Positions 15,761 through 26,800 of a stretch of DNA of 64,000 nucleotides are shown here, piece by piece. The DNA is from Hoeflea marina (lineage in GTDB: Bacteria > Pseudomonadota > Alphaproteobacteria > Rhizobiales > Rhizobiaceae). Below the pieces are notes generated by a model. That model saw nothing but the letters and a program-made list of their open reading frames with translations. It was not told the DNA's origin and searched no databases. Every line of letters begins with the position of its first letter. The stretch's first letter is position 1. Location: assembly GCF_003182275.1 (NCBI RefSeq), contig NZ_QGTR01000006.1:248001-312000 (forward strand). Direction: 5' to 3'. A program made the translations under genes and the position numbers.

Positions 15761-17212
15761 CTAGAAAATCGGATATGTAGACATCTGTGTGGCAAGGACG
15801 AAATGCGCCCAGTCCCTCAGGTAATCGGGGTCGATGGAGCAGAGGCCGGGCTGATTGAAGACGTTGAAACATTGCTCGACCTCATTGTTGGTCATGGCGA
15901 TGCCGACGAAGGAGCCGCCGCGCGCCATGAGGGTTTCAAACTGGTGGATGGCAAGAACCCTACCCGGTCCCAGATTTTCCTTCCCCACGAACACGGCTTT
16001 GCGATTCACTACCAGCCCATCCTGCCGCGTGGTCGGCAGCCCTTGGGTCAGGACGTTGTCGGGATACCATCCGATGTTCGGCGTGGCTTGGGGCTGCATC
16101 ACCGCCAACTCAAAATTTGTGGAAATCTGCCGTATGTCGAGCGGCGTGGCGGCGGGATCCGCCTTGACGACCTGCTGGAAAACTCCGTCGTCCGATTGCG
16201 CCATGCACGTGTCCCCGTCTTCAAAGAGATCAACATTGTCGGGGATCACGACGGTGGCACCGCTTTCTGGATGGATCCAAGTTTGGAAGTGAAAGGCTTC
16301 AATCTCGTTGCGTGGCACGCCGGAAAAGCCGGTGGTCATCTGAAGCCTTGCGATGTCATCGGACGTCGCAGCCGCCTCGGCAAAAGAGAGCGTTTTGCCC
16401 TTCACGAATATCAGACTTCCGCAGGTGAGACTTTCCGCATCCCCTTGGTCTGTTGTCGCGAAGGCGAAAGTCGTTCCGGTGACGCTGGCGTTCCGGTCGG
16501 GGGTCTCCTTTGACTGGCGGAGGGCTACGACCAGCGTCGCCGGCCAGCCCCAGCTGGAGGAAACCGCGCCGTTCTTGAGACCTCCGGCGACCACCGCCAC
16601 GACCTCACCGTTCGCATCGAAAATCGGACCGCCGGACATGCCCGGCATCAGCGGACGCGAAAACCGGATGATCGTCTGGGAGGTGTCGATCGAGGTACGC
16701 GCCAAATCCCGCATGTTTTCAGTTGGCAGCATCTGGCTCAAACGAGCGCTGCCGAACGCCACCCGCAAATCGAGGTCACTTAGCGAAGGAGAGCCGAGGC
16801 CATAGCCCAGCGCCTTGAGGTCCTTGTCGGGGTCCAATGCGCCGGCAATGGTGAAATAGGCGTTCGTGGGTGGATTGCTCACGGTGAGCAGCGCCAGATC
16901 ATGGCGCTTTAGGACCCGTGAAAGGGAGGAGGTGCGCGACGGCGTGCCACTCGCATATTCGTACCAAAGCTCGATTTCGTCACAACCTGCCACGACATGA
17001 TAAGCTGTGACCACTTCGCTGCTGTTGTCGACCGCAAATCCGGTGCCGTTGCGGGACGGCGTGTCGCCGCTGCATTTCCGGGCTTGGACCAGAACTACCG
17101 CCGGCGCCACGTTATTCGTCACACTGGTGGGGACCTGCGCGGTAGCGCCGAGCGGATCCAGCGTGCACGCCAGAAATGCAAACAGGGAGAGAAGGCGGCG
17201 AGACAGGCTCAT
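15761..17212 (-). CDS. Secreted trypsin-like serine protease with extra C-terminal domain
   Basis: The 483-residue protein has a Sec signal peptide (residues 1-25, ending LGATAQ) and a chymotrypsin-fold domain with the full triad: His72 in TAYHVVAGC, Asp105 in KRHDLALL and Ser193 in PGMSGGPIF. No PDZ domain is evident; instead about 240 residues of unknown fold follow (with paired cysteines, for example QCFNVFNQPGLCSID near the end). It is thus not a standard DegP/HtrA. Its start overlaps the stop of the upstream membrane-protein gene (ATGA, 17209-17212), so the two proteins are co-translated. Function may be proteolytic control of that partner or of an envelope protein. Confidence 0.88.
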   Translation of the reverse strand: MSLSRRLLSLFAFLACTLDPLGATAQVPTSVTNNVAPAVVLVQARKCSGDTPSRNGTGFAVDNSSEVVTAYHVVAGCDEIELWYEYASGTPSRTSSLSRVLKRHDLALLTVSNPPTNAYFTIAGALDPDKDLKALGYGLGSPSLSDLDLRVAFGSARLSQMLPTENMRDLARTSIDTSQTIIRFSRPLMPGMSGGPIFDANGEVVAVVAGGLKNGAVSSSWGWPATLVVALRQSKETPDRNASVTGTTFAFATTDQGDAESLTCGSLIFVKGKTLSFAEAAATSDDIARLQMTTGFSGVPRNEIEAFHFQTWIHPESGATVVIPDNVDLFEDGDTCMAQSDDGVFQQVVKADPAATPLDIRQISTNFELAVMQPQATPNIGWYPDNVLTQGLPTTRQDGLVVNRKAVFVGKENLGPGRVLAIHQFETLMARGGSFVGIAMTNNEVEQCFNVFNQPGLCSIDPDYLRDWAHFVLATQMSTYPIF

Positions 17213-17841
17213 TCGTTGATCCCGCAGAGATAAAACATGGCCTGTCGTGCGACCTCTGCGCGGCGCTCGGCCGGCAGATTGGCCATTCGCAAGGCGATGT
17301 CACGGGCCTCTTCCTGTCCCTGGAGCCAAGCCACCTGGTTATCGACTGGCTGGCTCTGACGGCGGCGGAAGTCATCACACCAGGAAGGAGCGTCATTGAA
17401 CAGCGTGCCTTTCAAGCTGGTGACGATCGCCGCTTGGTCACCGACGGCAACGGTGGCACCGGCCGGCACCAGACCGAACTTCACGAACCGCACGACATCC
17501 TTGGCTTCGGCCGGCGTGAATTCTGCGGTCCTCAGCTCAATGAAAAGGTCTTCGGTGCTTGGCGAGAGCGTCTGATGCGTTCTCATCGAAATCCCGGCCA
17601 AAAGTGCGCACGCCATGGCCCCGGCAAAGCTGGCAACACGGGCATGATTGACCACCCCGTCCAGAAACTTCGCCTCGCCAGCAAGCCCGATGAAGGCGGT
17701 GGCCACAGCAAGGATAGACGCCAGTACTGTGGTCGTGACGCTGGCGGTGGTCAGGCCGACAAGAAGGCCCGTCAAAGCCCCCAGGCAAAGCCCGGCGGCC
17801 ACATCAATCGCCGTCGTTCTTTTCGGCGGGATTTCGCTCAT
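17209..17841 (-). CDS. Three-helix membrane protein coupled to the trypsin-like protease
   Basis: The 210-residue product starts MSEIPPKRTTAIDVAAGLCL, preceded by GGAGGGGGAG. Two closely spaced hydrophobic helices (about residues 12-58) and a third (about 70-88) are followed by a 120-residue soluble domain containing a short Cys/Trp/Asp-rich motif (APSWCDDFRRRQSQ). No family is recognised. It is translationally coupled to the protease gene, which suggests that the two act together at the membrane, for example with the soluble domain as substrate or regulator of the protease. Confidence 0.75.
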   Translation of the reverse strand: MSEIPPKRTTAIDVAAGLCLGALTGLLVGLTTASVTTTVLASILAVATAFIGLAGEAKFLDGVVNHARVASFAGAMACALLAGISMRTHQTLSPSTEDLFIELRTAEFTPAEAKDVVRFVKFGLVPAGATVAVGDQAAIVTSLKGTLFNDAPSWCDDFRRRQSQPVDNQVAWLQGQEEARDIALRMANLPAERRAEVARQAMFYLCGINE

Positions 17842-17870
17842 CTCTCCCCCTCCAGATTGAGCCGCCACTA

Positions 17871-17984
17871 CTATGGCAGGCTTTTTCGCAAATACAACTT
17901 GAGGGAGTCTACTGCGCCGCGCGTTGGTCTGCCCTGCTTCGAAATGAACGCCTTCTGTGTGTCCGAGAACTTAGATGCCTTCAT
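17871..17984 (-). pseudogene. Truncated IS3-family transposase OrfA (N-terminus only)
   Basis: Beginning at the ATG at 17984, with AAGGAGCGG upstream, the frame reads MKASKFSDTQKAFISKQG, the characteristic opening of IS3-family OrfA proteins. After residue 18 the match stops (RPTRGAVDSLKLY...) and a stop follows at 17871. Only the first helix of the HTH domain is left, so this is a dead fragment. It lies downstream of, and on the same strand as, the OrfB remnant, the reverse of the normal orfA-orfB order. Confidence 0.8.
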
Positions 17985-18119
17985 GCTTCCGCTCCTTTTC
18001 CAAACCGAAAAGTTATAGCGGAAAACTCCAGTCATAAACGGTCCAGTTTTTGGTGCTGAGAGCAATTGGTGATCACCCCAATCTGTGAGTCCGAAAGGTA
18101 GAGCGAGCTGCTAAATTTC

Positions 18120-18400
18120 GCTACCCGCGAGCCCGGCGCCTCCGCGATCCCTTCAATGATATGTTGGTCGCGACATGCATGTCGGACGATGCGGTTGTAG
18201 TGATCGACATAGGAAATCTGCCGCAATTTTCCGGGCTGGTCGCGTCTTTAGGCAATCGCTTGCGTTTCGGCCAATTCCATCAGTTTGCGATTCAGGTCCG
18301 TTATCCATACGAATGGCGAACGGTTTGCCGTGCCATTCGATGATCTGGTTCAGGCCCCGATGACGAGTTCTCCAGGCAGCGAAACGCTCGGACTTCAGGT
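18120..18400 (-). pseudogene. Frameshifted IS3-family transposase OrfB remnant
   Basis: Reading leftwards, one frame gives LNQIIEWHGKPFAIRMDNGPE, written here as LNQIIEWHGKP and RMDNGPE, the second catalytic Asp region of IS3 OrfB. Directly afterwards the match moves to another frame (NRKLMELAETQAIA). It then resumes with QPGKLRQISYVDHYNRIVRH and DQHIIEGIAEA, the region that normally reads PQQNAYxERYNRTVRHEWLDQ. At least two frameshifts and loss of the DDE glutamate context show long decay. The 5' part and the true C-terminus are missing. Confidence 0.82.
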
Positions 18401-18707
18401 GATTTTTTCTTTGTTCGTTTTAACTCCACTTTCTCACGAGTTGGAGCCTCCTACAAACCCGGTGTGGTTCAGTTATCCTTGTTCCCGCAATACGACGTGT
18501 CGAGATGGAGGAGCATGCCCGTCCGGTCCCGACGCCGGAGGAAGTCGCCCCTGTCCCGCTGCCAGATGACGACGCCGGTTTTTTCATTCTGCAGCCCAAT
18601 CGCACGCGTCGCGATCCACAGCCATTTCTTGCCCCGAACGGACACCCGGCGCCCACTCCAGCCCACATCCCGCTTCCGAGCCCAGACCGCATGATCCGGC
18701 CTATCCC
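18401..18707. other. Unassigned gap between IS remnants and the AraC gene
   Basis: Roughly 300 bp. An 86-codon frame on the - strand (18469-18729) and one on the + strand (18505-18753) overlap each other and the AraC 3' end. Neither has a recognised family or good start. Base composition rises to host level across this stretch, so the accessory/host border is probably here. Confidence 0.5.
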
Positions 18708-19610
18708 TCAGGACTCCCTCCTGCGCCAATATCGCCGAGGCGATTCCCCGTAGATCCGCTTGAACGCATGTCCGAATGCGCTCTCCGAGGAATAGCCGAC
18801 CTCGGCGGCGGCGGCGGCGACGGTCGAGCCGCGGCGCAGCGCGGCGCGCGCCAGGCGCATGCGCCAGCGGAGCAGATAATCGAGCGGGGCGACGCCGACC
18901 AGCGACCTGAAGCGCTTGGCGAAGGCCGAGCGCGACATCGCCACCGATTGGGCCAACTGATCAAGGCTCCACGGATGGGCGGCGTCGCCATGCATCAGGC
19001 CGATGGCCTTGCCGATGCGGGCATCCGTGAGCGCGCCGATCCAGCCGAAGCTCTCGCCGCTGTCCTGGTTGAGCGCCGCCCGAAGCACCTGGACAAGAAG
19101 GACATCCACCAGCCGGTCGGTGAGCACGGCGGCGCCGATCTGCGTTCCCCGGATTTCGTGGTCGAGAATGGCGAGCGTGGAGCGGACAACGGCCGCCGAG
19201 CTGTTGTGCGACGGGATCAGCAGGAAGCGCGGCAGCGACCCCAGCAGCAGTTCGGCATCGGATGCCTCGAAACTGAAGGCGCCGGCGATGACAACGGTCT
19301 CGTCTCCCCCATGCCGCGCCACGTCCGATCGCCCCCAGTCGAAGGCGGCGATCCCGTCTTCCGGCGGGCTTTGGTCGTCGTTCCCCAAAACGTAGCCCGG
19401 CGCGTTGGCGAGAAGGAAACAGTCGCCCGCCGCAAGCTGATGGCGCTGCCCGTCGCCAAAGTCGATCCAGCAATCGCCATGGATCACCGCGCCGAACTTG
19501 AAGGCGGGCTTGGCGGGAAAGCGGTAGGACCAGCGTCCGCTCGCCTCAAAGCGCGTGCAGCGTGCGGCCCGGATGTCGAGCAGGGAGAAGACTTCCGACA
19601 GGGGGTCCAT
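18708..19610 (-). CDS. AraC-family transcription regulator (cupin_6 type)
   Basis: The 300-residue protein has an N-terminal cupin-like sensor domain (residues 1-180, with AVIHGDCWIDFGDGQRHQLA) and a C-terminal AraC domain with two HTH motifs (WSLDQLAQSVAMSRSAFAKR and AAAEVGYSSESAFGHAFKRI). Members with this sensor (PF12852) usually control a neighbouring oxidoreductase gene in response to a small molecule. It is divergent from the SDR gene at 19716, which is the obvious target. The start at 19610 (MDPLSEVFSLLDIRAARCTR) fits family length. Confidence 0.9.
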   Translation of the reverse strand: MDPLSEVFSLLDIRAARCTRFEASGRWSYRFPAKPAFKFGAVIHGDCWIDFGDGQRHQLAAGDCFLLANAPGYVLGNDDQSPPEDGIAAFDWGRSDVARHGGDETVVIAGAFSFEASDAELLLGSLPRFLLIPSHNSSAAVVRSTLAILDHEIRGTQIGAAVLTDRLVDVLLVQVLRAALNQDSGESFGWIGALTDARIGKAIGLMHGDAAHPWSLDQLAQSVAMSRSAFAKRFRSLVGVAPLDYLLRWRMRLARAALRRGSTVAAAAAEVGYSSESAFGHAFKRIYGESPRRYWRRRES

Positions 19611-19715
19611 GGCTTTGATCCGATCGCGACGATTTACCGGCCGATCTAGCATGGATCGTCCCGGATTGACATGGCAAGGTCGGTCTTCAGCACAGTCGGC
19701 ACGAAAGGCCAGGCC

Positions 19716-20453
19716 ATGATCGGTATCGAAGGAAAAGTTGTCGCCATCACCGGGGCAAGCAGCGGAATCGGCGAGGCCACGGCCCGGCATCTGGCCGAAC
19801 GTGGAGCCGTTCTCGTCCTGGGCGCGCGGCGCGGCGACAGGCTCGCGGCGCTCTCGGAATCCATTGCGTCGAAGGGTGGAGCCGCATCCCATGTCGTCAC
19901 CGATGTCACAAGTCGTGAGGACGTCGAGCGACTTGTGGCGCATGCCGTCGAACGGCACGGCAAGCTCGATGTCCTGGTGAGCAATGCCGGCATAGCGCCG
20001 ATCTCGCCGCTGGACGAGCTGAGGGTGGAAGACTGGGAGGCGATGATCGACGTCAATGTGAAGGGCGTGCTCTACGGGATCGCCGCCGCCTTGCCGGTGT
20101 TTCGCCGCCAGGGCTTCGGCCACTTCGTCAACACCCTGTCGACCGCCGGCATCAAGATCGTTCCGACGATGGCTGTCTATGCTGGGTCGAAGAACGCGGT
20201 GAGGACCATCACTGAAGCACTTCGCCAGGAGGCCGGACCGTCGCTGCGGGTCACGGGCATCTCGCCCGGTTATGTCGACACGGAGCTCCCGTCCTCGATG
20301 ACGGATCCGGCGATGCGGGCGCAGGGGGAAGCGGCCATGAAGGCCATGGCGATCCCCGCATCCGCCATAGCGGAAGCGATCGCCTTCGCCATTGCCCAGC
20401 CGTCGACTGTCGATGTCGGAGAGATCGTGCTGCGACCGACGACCCAGGGATAG
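19716..20453 (+). CDS. Short-chain dehydrogenase/reductase
   Basis: This 245-residue classical SDR has the nucleotide-binding motif TGASSGIG (residues about 12-19), NAG at about 90-92, and catalytic Ser in NTLSTAG and Tyr/Lys in YAGSK. An acidic residue after the second strand is replaced by Arg (LGARRGDRL), which favours NADP(H). The start at 19716 is chosen because the fold begins at once and an AAAGGCC sequence stands upstream. It probably reduces a small carbonyl compound under control of the divergent AraC protein; the substrate is unknown. Confidence 0.9.
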   Translation: MIGIEGKVVAITGASSGIGEATARHLAERGAVLVLGARRGDRLAALSESIASKGGAASHVVTDVTSREDVERLVAHAVERHGKLDVLVSNAGIAPISPLDELRVEDWEAMIDVNVKGVLYGIAAALPVFRRQGFGHFVNTLSTAGIKIVPTMAVYAGSKNAVRTITEALRQEAGPSLRVTGISPGYVDTELPSSMTDPAMRAQGEAAMKAMAIPASAIAEAIAFAIAQPSTVDVGEIVLRPTTQG

Positions 20454-20839
20454 CGGGGAGGCGCCGCTTGATCGTCGGCAGGACCGTTCAAGGCCGGCGC
20501 GCCGCCCACGAGATGAGCGTCGCGCGGGACGTGGCCGACTGTTCGCCGATGCCCATTCTCGGTACGCCGACGCGGATGCGTCCCTGAAGGCGCCCTCGTC
20601 GTCATGGCCGCCGGCCGCCCGCCGGCAGGCCGCCGGCCGCGGTCAACCATCGCTGCCGCTCCGCCAAGTCTCAAAATCCTGCTGTTCCCGCATCATCCGC
20701 TCCCCGGGAAGCACACCGGCCAGGTTGCATCACGAATGCTCGAAAAATGCATGTATTCCGATATGTTAAACTGCATTCGCCATTTGACTGGAAGTAACAT
20801 TCGTCATAAATAGACGGCAGGGTTGTTCCAGGACTTCGA
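20454..20839. other. Gap between SDR and autotransporter genes, with a kinase-gene scar
   Basis: The 386-bp stretch contains the histidine-kinase fragment listed at 20530-20606. After it comes a very GC-rich inverted-repeat tract (GGCCGCCGGCC type, about 20606-20642) that may act as a terminator. The last 80 bp before the autotransporter are AT-rich (ATATGTTAAACTGCATTCGC) and suit a promoter. Confidence 0.55.
20530..20606 (-). pseudogene. Short fragment of an HWE histidine kinase gene
   Basis: This segment aligns with 27417-27495 inside the HWE kinase gene, sharing blocks such as GTGGCCGACTG, TCGCCGATGCCCAT, GACGCGGATGCGTCCC and GAAGGCGCC. Read on the - strand it corresponds to the kinase region DEEGAFMGRIRVAVPRMGIG, but a one-base deletion breaks the frame. 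It has the same orientation as the intact gene about 6.9 kb away. Confidence 0.78.
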
Positions 20840-23800
20840 TTGAGCTTCGTCCGTCAGGGCGACAGGGGTTGGCGGCGGGACGTGAAAGCGATCCAACTGA
20901 GCATTCGCGATGGCGCGAACCGGGGGGCGGTTGGCGGGCGGCTCTCCGGGCCGTCGCGCAGGTTCGCGCCATCGCTGGCGTCATTCCCTCAGCCGCTCGC
21001 CGCCGCTGCGGCGCGGGCCGCGCGGCATTGCCGGCTTGGCCTTGCTTCGGCGGGACGGCTGGCCGCGGGCGCACTGCTCCTGTCTGGCCTGTTCGCGACC
21101 ACTCCCGCCCATGCGCAGGGGGTGCCGGCCTGCACCATGACCGCGGACCAGATTCCATCGCTCCGGGTGGTCAGGGGCAGCAGCAACAACGTCATCATCG
21201 ACACCACAAATGGCACGGCCGCCAACACGGCCATGACGGCCGCCTGCACCACCGGCGACCAGGGCATCCCCTGGGTCAGCATCAGGGACGTCTATGTCGA
21301 GGACAACACCTTCGCTGACCCGGGCACATTCCTCGGCAATCCCACCGTGACGCTTGCGGGCTCCGGATCGACGTTCAGCTTCGGCGGCAGCAACGGTCGG
21401 CAGATCACCTATACGCCGGGGCCGAGCGTGGGGACGACCGAACGCGTGTTCTACGCCGAAGCCAGCAGCTACACGGCGGTCGTCCCGGCCGGCACCGTCA
21501 ACGAACCGCGCCAGCTGCGACTTTATTCAGGCGGGTCTGTCGGCCCCAACATCTGGATCATCGTCACCATCGATTCGCCCGAGGCGCCGACATCGGCGGT
21601 CACGAGCGTCAGTCCCTCCACCGTCTACGCCGGGCAGTCCAGCACCGCCATCGTCACCCTGACCAATCCCAATGCCGGCGCCGCGCTGGCCGGAGTGGCC
21701 GACACGATCACCCTGCCTGCCGGCGTCACACTCGCCAGCGCGCCGACGGCCAGCCAGTGCGGCGGCACCGTCGCGGGCGTTGCCGGCGGCAGTTCGGTCG
21801 CGCTGACCGGTGGTTCGCTTGCGGCGGGCGCGACCTGCGACCTCACTTTCGCGGTCGCCGCGACGACCGTCGCCACCCACGCGATTCCGGCCGGAACGCC
21901 GTCGGCGACAGCCGCCAATGCCGGCGCCGAGGGCACCGCCGGCAGCCTTGTCGTGCAGGCGGCGCCGAGCCCGCCGGTCTACGCCACGCTCGCCTTCTCC
22001 AGCGGCGCGGTGAATGTCGGCACCAGCAACACGATCCAGATCACCATCCAGAATCCGAGCGGCAATTCGGCCTCGCTGACCAGTCTCGCGATCGCGTCGA
22101 ACACGCTTGGCGGCCTGACCGCGAGCTCGCTCGCCTCCAACGGCTGCGGCGGCACTGCAACGTTCGGCACCAGCTTCTCCTATTCCGGCGGCATGACGCT
22201 CGCCCCGAACGCGTTCTGCACGATCCAGCTCGTCGTCAGCACCACCACCGCCGGCAGCTACCAGCCCACCATCGGGGCACCCTCCGCCAGCGTGGTGGGC
22301 GCGCCCGGGCTGACCGTCACCGGCAGCTCGCAGGCGGTCGCCGCCGCTTCGACATGGCGGGCCTTTCCGACCGCGGCGCTGACCTCGCTCAACCCGGCCA
22401 GCATCGTCTCGGGCGGCACCAGCACCGTGACGGTGACGCTGACCAATCCGAACACCGGCGCGATCTCGAATGTCGGCCACGCCATCACCCTTCCGGCCGG
22501 CGTGACGCTCGCCGCAGCACCAGCCGCCAGCCAATGCGGCGGCACGGTCAGCGGAACGTCGGGCGGCAACACGGTCACGCTGGGCGATGGCGGGGTCGGT
22601 TCGGGATCGATCGCCGGGGGCGGAACCTGCACGCTTCAGTTCCAGGTGACGTCGACCAGCCTGGCCAGCCACAGCATCGCGTCCGGCACGCCGAGCCTCG
22701 CCGGCGCATCGTCCGGCGTCGCCGGAACCACGGCGACCCTCACGGTGACCGATCCTCCGGTTCTCGCCTTGTCGCTCGCCGCGGGCGGCACCCCGGTCCA
22801 GGGCGGCAGCTTCACGCTGACGCCGACGATCACCAACTCGGGCGGCTCGGCGACCTCGGGCAATCTGACGCTGACCTCCGCGCTGCCCACCGGGCTGACC
22901 TTTTCCAGCAGCACCGCCGGTGCCTGGGACTGCGCCGGCTCCAGCGGCGCGGCGCTCAACTGCGTCTATTCCGGCGTGGTGGCGAGCGGCGGGGGCCTCG
23001 CCGACCCGCTGACCATCACGGTCGACGTGGCGGCCGCGTCGCCCATATCGGTTTCGCCCAGCTTCACCATTGCCGGTGGCGGTTCCGCCAACGCCACCGG
23101 CAGCACCAGTGTCACTGTCTTGCAGATCCCGGCCTCGGTGACGGTCGCCAGTGGCGATGGCCAGTCGGGGCCCTTGAGCACGGCGTTCGCCACGGCGCTG
23201 TCCGTCACCGTCCGCGATGCGGGCAGTGTCCTCATCGCCAACACCGCGGTCACCTTCGCCGCCCCGGCCTCGGGCGCCAGCGGCACGTTCCAGGCTTCGG
23301 GCACCGATGCGGCGACGGTGAACACGGATGGCTCGGGCGTCGCGAGCGCCGGCGCCTTCACGGCCAATGCAACAGCGGGCGGCTATGCCGTCACAGCGAC
23401 CGCCGGCGCGGCGTCGGCGAGCTTCAACCTGACCAACGTGGCGCCGCCCCCTGCGCCGGTCATGATCACGCCGGCGGATGGCGCGACGACCGGCGACACC
23501 ACGCCGGCCTATTCCGGCACGGCCGAGGCGCTCTCGACGATCGATGTGATCGTCGACGGCGCCTCGATCGGCACGACCGCGGCGGATGCCTCCGGAGACT
23601 GGACGACAACCGGCTCGACGCCGCTTGCCGACGGCGCACACGACGTCCAGGCGACCGCGACCAATGCTGGCGGCACGTCAGCCGCGTCCGCCACGAACAG
23701 CTTCGTCGTGGACGCCACACCGCCTCCGGCGCCCGTCATCCTCGCGCCCGCGAACGGCTCGACGTCCGCCGACACCACGCCGACCTACACCGGAACCGCT

Positions 23801-26800
23801 GAGCCCTTCTCGATCGTCGATATCGTGGTGGACGGATCATCCATCGGCACGACGCCTGCGGACAGCTCTGGAAACTGGAGCCTCGTCCATCCGACCGCCC
23901 TGGCTGACGGTCCTCACGGCGTTGCGGTCACCGCGGCCGATGCGGTCGGCAACGTTTCGCCGGCCTCCAGCACCAACAGCTTCACGGTCGACGGGGCTGC
24001 GCCGCAGCCGCCCGTGGTCGCCGCCCCGGCCGACGGCTCGACCGCCAATGACTCCACCCCGACCTTCGCCGGCACCGCCGAGGCGAACTCGACGGTCAGG
24101 GTCTATATAGACGGAGCGTTCTCCGGCATCGCGTCGCTGACCGGGACCAGTTGGACCTATACGCCGACCGCCCTGCCGGACGGCACGATATCGATGTGGG
24201 CAACGGCGACGGATCTCGCCGACAATCTGTCGGCTCCATCGGCCACGATCACCGTGACGATCGACACCACGCCGCCGCCGGCGCCGGTGCTGGCCGCGCC
24301 GACGGACGGCGCGCTCGTCGGAACCACGACGCCGAGCTATTCGGGCACGGCCGAGCCGGCATCGACCGTCAGCGTGATCGTGGACGGCGCCGGCGTCGGC
24401 ACGACCACGACCGACGGATCGGGGAACTGGAGCTTCGTGCAACCGGCGGCCCTTTCGGACGGGACGCACACCGCGAGCGCGACGGCCATGGACGCCGCCG
24501 CCAACGTCTCGGTCAGCTCGACCACCAACAGCTTCACCGTTGACGCCACGCCGCCGCCGGCGCCACTGGTCAGCTCGCCCGCCAACGGCGCGACGATTGC
24601 CGACAACCTGCCGAATTATTCGGGTACGGCCGAAGCCTTCTCGACAGTCAGCGTGAGCGTGGACGGCTCCCCCATCGGGACGACCACAGCCGATGGAGGC
24701 GGCAACTGGACGCTGACCCAGTCGCCCGGCCTCGGCGACGGGCCGCACGCCGTCCTGGCCACCGCCACGGATGCGGCGGGCAACGTTTCGGCGGATTCAG
24801 CCAGCAACGCCTTCACGGTGGACGCCACCGCGCCGCCGGCCCCGGTGGTGACCGCCCCGGCGGACGGCACCTTCACCACCAACCTGCTGCCGGTCTATGC
24901 CGGCACGGCGGAACCTCTGGCGACCGTGGAGGTGATCGTCGACGGTGCCTCGATCGGCACCACGTCGGCGGATGGATCGGGCAGCTGGAGTCTGGCGCAG
25001 CCGACGGCGCTCAGCCTCGCCACCCACACGGTAGCGGCGAATGCAAGCGATGCGCTGGGCAACACCTCCCCGGATTCCGCCACCAACAGCTTCGAGGTGC
25101 GGCCTTTCCCGCCGGTCGCCAGCGACGTGTCGGGCGTCGTCGTCCCCTACGACAGCAGCGGCTTCGACATCGATCTGGCCGGTTCGGTCACCGGCGTCTA
25201 CGACAGCCTGACGATCGAGACCAACCCCGCGCATGGCACGCTCGAGCTGACCGGCTTCGTGGTCACCTATACACCCGCGCCCGGCTACTATGGCGCCGAC
25301 AGCTTCGTCTATACGGCCACCGGCGCAGGCGGACCATCGAACACGGCGACGGTCTCGCTGACCGTGGAGACGCCGGGGGCGCCGACAGCCGCGCCGACCT
25401 CGGCCAACGTGCCTTACGACACGCCCACGCAAATCGACCTGAGCGGCTCGATCACCGGCGTGCACAGCGCCGTTTCGGTGGCCACCCCGCCCGTCCATGG
25501 CACGACGAGTGTCGCGGGCGACGTCGTGACCTACACGCCGCAGACCGGTTATTCCGGTGCCGACAGCTTCACCTATGCGGCGACAGGCCCCGGCGGCGCC
25601 TCGGCGGAGGCCCTGGTGAGCCTAACAGTGGCCGGGCCGAGCTTCGTCTTCACGCCTGCCACGGGAAGCGCGCTGCCGGACGGCGAGGTCGATGTCCCAT
25701 ACGACTTTGCCATCAGCGTCACCGGCGGTGCGACGCCTTACCAGTTCGCGGTCGTTGACGCCTTGCCGGACGGCCTGAATCTCGCCGCCGATACCGGCCG
25801 CATCACCGGGACGCCGACCACGGCAGGATTTTTCGCCTTCGACATCACCCTGACGGACGACAATGGCGCCGTGGGCATGGCCAGCTACTCGATCACGATC
25901 GACTCGGCCCCGCTGCGCCCCGATCCGACCCAGGACGCCGACGTGCTTGGCCTCCTCGATGCCCAGGCGAGCAGCGCCGAGGGTTTCGCCAGCGCCCAGA
26001 TCGGCAATTTCCGCGATCGCCTGGAAAATCTGCGCGACGAGCAGGGGCGTGCCGGCAACTCGATCAATATCACGGTGAATTCGGCCGGGGAGGACGCTCC
26101 GATGGCCTACGCGCTCTCGTTCGCCAATCCGGCCGTTGATGCCATCGGCCGCGCGGTCGCAGGATCGGACGGCGGTGTCCGGGACCGGATGTTCCCGGAC
26201 ACCTCGTTCTGGGTGACCGGCTCTCTCACGCTCGGAACGGCGGACAATGGCGTGATCGATCTTGGACGCACCCTTGTCGGGGTAAGCGGCGGCATGGACC
26301 ATCGCTTTTCCTCCGACCTGGTCGCCGGCATCGGCTTCGGTTACGGGCGGGATGTCGTCGATATCGGCAGCCAAGGTTCCAGCAGCGAAGGCCAGGCGCT
26401 CAGCGCCTCGCTCTATGGCAGCTACCATCCGGGCGACGCCATGTTCATCGACGGCCAGATCGGCGTCGGTCATCTCGATTTCGAGGGCCGCCGCTTCGTC
26501 TCCTCGACCGACGATTTCGCGACCAGCAGCCGTGACGGCGCGCAGGTCTTCGGCTCGCTGACCGCGGGCTACCAATACCGGCATGATGGCTTCGTGCTGG
26601 AGCCCTACGGGCGGGCCGAGGCGGCCTGGACAAGGCTCGGCGGCGCGACCGAGACCGGCGCCGGGCAAATGAACCTCGCCTTCGGCGAGCAGGACCTGAA
26701 CATGCTGGCGGGCGTCGCCGGACTGCGCGTCAACTATGCCATGCCCATGGGCTGGGGTGTGCTGACGCCGCAGGCACGGCTCGAATACAGCCATGACTTC

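Noticed and set aside
18469-18753. Overlapping 82-86 codon frames on both strands next to the AraC gene
   Set aside because: No family, and each overlaps the AraC 3' end; a transposase remnant was considered but no DDE or HTH motif could be matched.
21527-23802. Arg/Gly-rich frames of about 700 codons on both strands within the autotransporter gene
   Set aside because: Composition is typical of out-of-frame translation of GC-rich repeats; the autotransporter frame has signal, domains and barrel.
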